Shown piece by piece: positions 37,183-38,870 of a stretch of DNA of 38,870 nt; the stretch's first letter is position 1, and the number at the start of each line of letters is the position of its first letter. The translations under genes and the position numbers were made by a program. Under the pieces are notes generated by a model, which saw only the letters and a list, made by a program, of their open reading frames with translations, was not told the DNA's origin and made no database searches. Source of the stretch: a virus; the IMG/VR virus record IMGVR_UViG_3300008996_000017, positions 1-38,870 of that record. One strand, written 5' to 3'.

Positions 37183-37874
37183 GTATTAGTTTGAACACTC
37201 TTCGCTCACAGGTTCGCACAATGGCTGACCTTGATGAAGTGGACTTGCCAAACACAATTGTTGACCAGTTTGCTCGTGAAGGCTTCCAACGCATTTATGC
37301 GCTGGAACGCCGCTGGCCATACCTACAAGAAACCTACACATTCAACACGGTTGTCAATCAACGAGAATACACCATTTCAACTATTGGTGACATTCGAGAA
37401 ATCATTTCGGTTCTTGACACAAGTTCTTCTGGTGCACGTTTGACACTTATCCCTTACGACAATGCTGAAGAGATTTGGCTTGGCAATACCGATGTTCCAT
37501 CACGACCTTATTTTTATTCGTTCTGGGACAAGAAGCTTCAACTGTGGGCGAAACCAGACGCTGTGTACCCAATGACGGTTCGTGCTTTTAGGAACCCTGT
37601 TTATACTTGGTTGTCAAATCCCGATGAAACCATCGACCTTGACGAATGGTTTCATGCTTTGCTTCCGTACTTTGTACTTGGAAGAGTTTACCAAAGGCAA
37701 GAAGATGCACAGTTGTCTCAAATGTATTTGAATTCATTTGAACAAGGTGTTGGTCTTGCACGTCGTGACTTGATGAAAGCATCAAGTGCACAGCCAGTTG
37801 TTATGTCTGGTGGTCGTCAGTATCCAACTATGCGTCGTTGGTTGCAGACGCTTGGGGCGACTATTGGCCAATGA
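37179..37874 (+). CDS. Tail adaptor (tail tubular A / head-tail connector-like)
   Basis: 231 residues. An N-terminal helical part (LNTLRSQVRTMADLDEVDLP, DQFAREGFQRIYALERRWPY), then beta strands (QREYTISTIGDIREIISVLD), a middle beta region (KKLQLWAKPDAVYPMTVRAF) and long C-terminal helices (LSQMYLNSFEQGVGLARRDL). This is the form of podovirus adaptors that sit between portal and nozzle (T7 gp11-like). ATGA overlaps at both ends, the second with the nozzle gene, which is the expected gene order. Confidence 0.82.
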   Translation: MSISLNTLRSQVRTMADLDEVDLPNTIVDQFAREGFQRIYALERRWPYLQETYTFNTVVNQREYTISTIGDIREIISVLDTSSSGARLTLIPYDNAEEIWLGNTDVPSRPYFYSFWDKKLQLWAKPDAVYPMTVRAFRNPVYTWLSNPDETIDLDEWFHALLPYFVLGRVYQRQEDAQLSQMYLNSFEQGVGLARRDLMKASSAQPVVMSGGRQYPTMRRWLQTLGATIGQ

Positions 37875-38870
37875 GCAATGTATCCGTTGAACGCTACGAC
37901 GACTTTACTGGTGGTCTGAATCTTAGGGCTGACCAATTCCAGTTAAAGCGTAATGAGTCACCCGACATGCTAAATGTCGAGGTTGACCCTCGTGGTGGTT
38001 TGTTTGCTCGTGGCGGTATGCGTGAAATAAATAGTACTGCTATTACGGGTACATGGGCTCCACACAAGTTGTATCCATTTGCTGGTGCAATACCATACTT
38101 GATGTTGGCTAACGGTACAAAAGTTTTGAAATCTACGGGTGGCAACTTTACTACTCTGCAATACTCTGCTGGCAATGATGTGGTCGCAACTGCTGCACAT
38201 GGTGCCTGCATGACTACTTGGGGTAAGACTCTGTATATGACTACTGGTACTTCTGGTAGTGGTGGTTATTCTTGGGCAAGTACCGATACGTATGCGACTG
38301 CGTTGACTGCTTCTGGCACGAATCCTAAAGATTGGCAAACAACAGCAGATGCCTCCGCCCACAAGATGCCTACTGCGGAACATATTACGATTCATGCAAA
38401 CAAAATGGTTGTTGCCAACACCATTGAAAATGGTGTGGCTTTTCCGAATCGTGTTCGTTGGTCTTTGGAATCAATTCCAGACAACTGGGACAAAGATGAT
38501 TGTATTGATTTTGAGGGTGGTGGAGACGGCATAACGGCTTTAGCCGTTGTTGCCGGTCAGCTTGTTGTTTTCAAACCAACCGCAGTTTATGTTGTTTATG
38601 GATATGACTTTGCAGATTTTCAAGTTGTCCAGTTGTCACCACAACTTGGTGCATTGTTTCATGAACATGTTGCCGTAGCACCCGATGGTGTTTATTTCTT
38701 TTCACACCCACAGGGATTGTATTTTTACAACGGTACACAGTTGATTGACGTGTTTTCTAACTTGAAGTCAATGTATCCGGAAGGATTTATTAACTCTACT
38801 GAAGATGACCAAATACATATGTCGTACGCAAATGACCGTGTTTGGCTGGCAATGCCTTTTTCAAGAACTA
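37871..38870 (+). CDS. Tail nozzle (tail tubular B-like) protein, N-terminal part
   Basis: The frame starts with ATG overlapping the adaptor stop and stays open to the window end: 333 codons. The first residues, ERYDDFTGGLNLRADQFQL and MLNVEVDPRGGLFARGG, are the usual N-terminus of podovirus nozzle proteins (F-x-GG-L-N ... G-L-x-x-R-G-G). Repeated beta-blade-like parts follow (LYPFAGAIPYLMLANGTKVL, KTLYMTTGTSGSGGYSW, AVVAGQLVVFKPTAVYVVYG). The gene continues at 240-853 when the window is closed into a circle. The start is certain by coupling; the end lies in the left part of the window. Confidence 0.8.
   Translation, partial: MSNVSVERYDDFTGGLNLRADQFQLKRNESPDMLNVEVDPRGGLFARGGMREINSTAITGTWAPHKLYPFAGAIPYLMLANGTKVLKSTGGNFTTLQYSAGNDVVATAAHGACMTTWGKTLYMTTGTSGSGGYSWASTDTYATALTASGTNPKDWQTTADASAHKMPTAEHITIHANKMVVANTIENGVAFPNRVRWSLESIPDNWDKDDCIDFEGGGDGITALAVVAGQLVVFKPTAVYVVYGYDFADFQVVQLSPQLGALFHEHVAVAPDGVYFFSHPQGLYFYNGTQLIDVFSNLKSMYPEGFINSTEDDQIHMSYANDRVWLAMPFSRT
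38632..38870. repeat. Right copy of the terminal overlap
   Basis: Matches 1-239 without gaps at 227 of 239 positions and in the same gene frame. This copy continues smoothly from the upstream gene and is likely to be the correct version where the two differ. Confidence 0.9.

Overview
The window reads as an essentially complete genome of a short-tailed (podovirus-like) double-stranded DNA phage that infects an actinobacterium. The phage assignment rests on a full morphogenesis set: small and large terminase, portal, scaffold, HK97-type capsid, tail adaptor, tail nozzle and internal virion proteins. No tape measure, sheath or tail-tube gene was seen. The actinobacterial host is inferred from a WhiB-type Fe-S regulator, a family restricted to Actinobacteria and their phages. 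GC looks moderate by eye. Several small proteins resemble, from memory, families frequent in aquatic phage genomes, which suggests a low-GC aquatic actinobacterial host; this part is inference.

The last 239 bases (38632-38870) match the first 239 without gaps and with 12 mismatches, in the same reading frame of one gene. The contig therefore closes into a circle of about 38.63 kb (circular assembly or terminally redundant/permuted genome), and the two partial tail-nozzle genes at the window ends are one gene of about 537 codons.

Layout. (1) A + strand late arm starts at 25235 and runs over the window end round to 11871: small terminase, small zinc-ribbon and virion proteins, a cysteine-rich virion protein, a secreted threonine-rich protein, two holin-like membrane proteins, large terminase, portal, scaffold, major capsid protein, decoration-like protein, two very basic proteins, tail adaptor and tail nozzle; then, at the window start, a fibre-like protein, four internal/ejection proteins including one of 2467 residues, and an M15-type endolysin. 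(2) A - strand arm is transcribed from 25189 down to 11729. It begins with small accessory genes, many under 60 codons, separated by strong hairpins. Then come an amidoligase/class II glutamine amidotransferase pair, WhiB, a lysozyme-like transglycosylase, and a replication/recombination block: Cas4/RecB-like nuclease, DnaB-like helicase, primase-polymerase, RusA, a second PD-(D/E)XK-like nuclease and a sigma region 4-like protein. (3) A non-coding, repeat-rich stretch at 24120-24743, near the divergence of the two arms, is the best candidate control/origin region.

No DNA polymerase of the usual families and no RNA polymerase was recognised, so the phage probably relies on host polymerases or on its primase-polymerase, and steers host transcription through WhiB and the sigma-like protein. 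No tRNA genes, CRISPR arrays, integrase or insertion sequences were found. The most unusual features are a recurrent start-codon-proximal motif (TAACRAA 13-15 nt before the start codon) in the late arm, a duplicated hairpin plus leader-peptide cassette in the early arm, a run of four hairpins, and the amidoligase-amidotransferase module.
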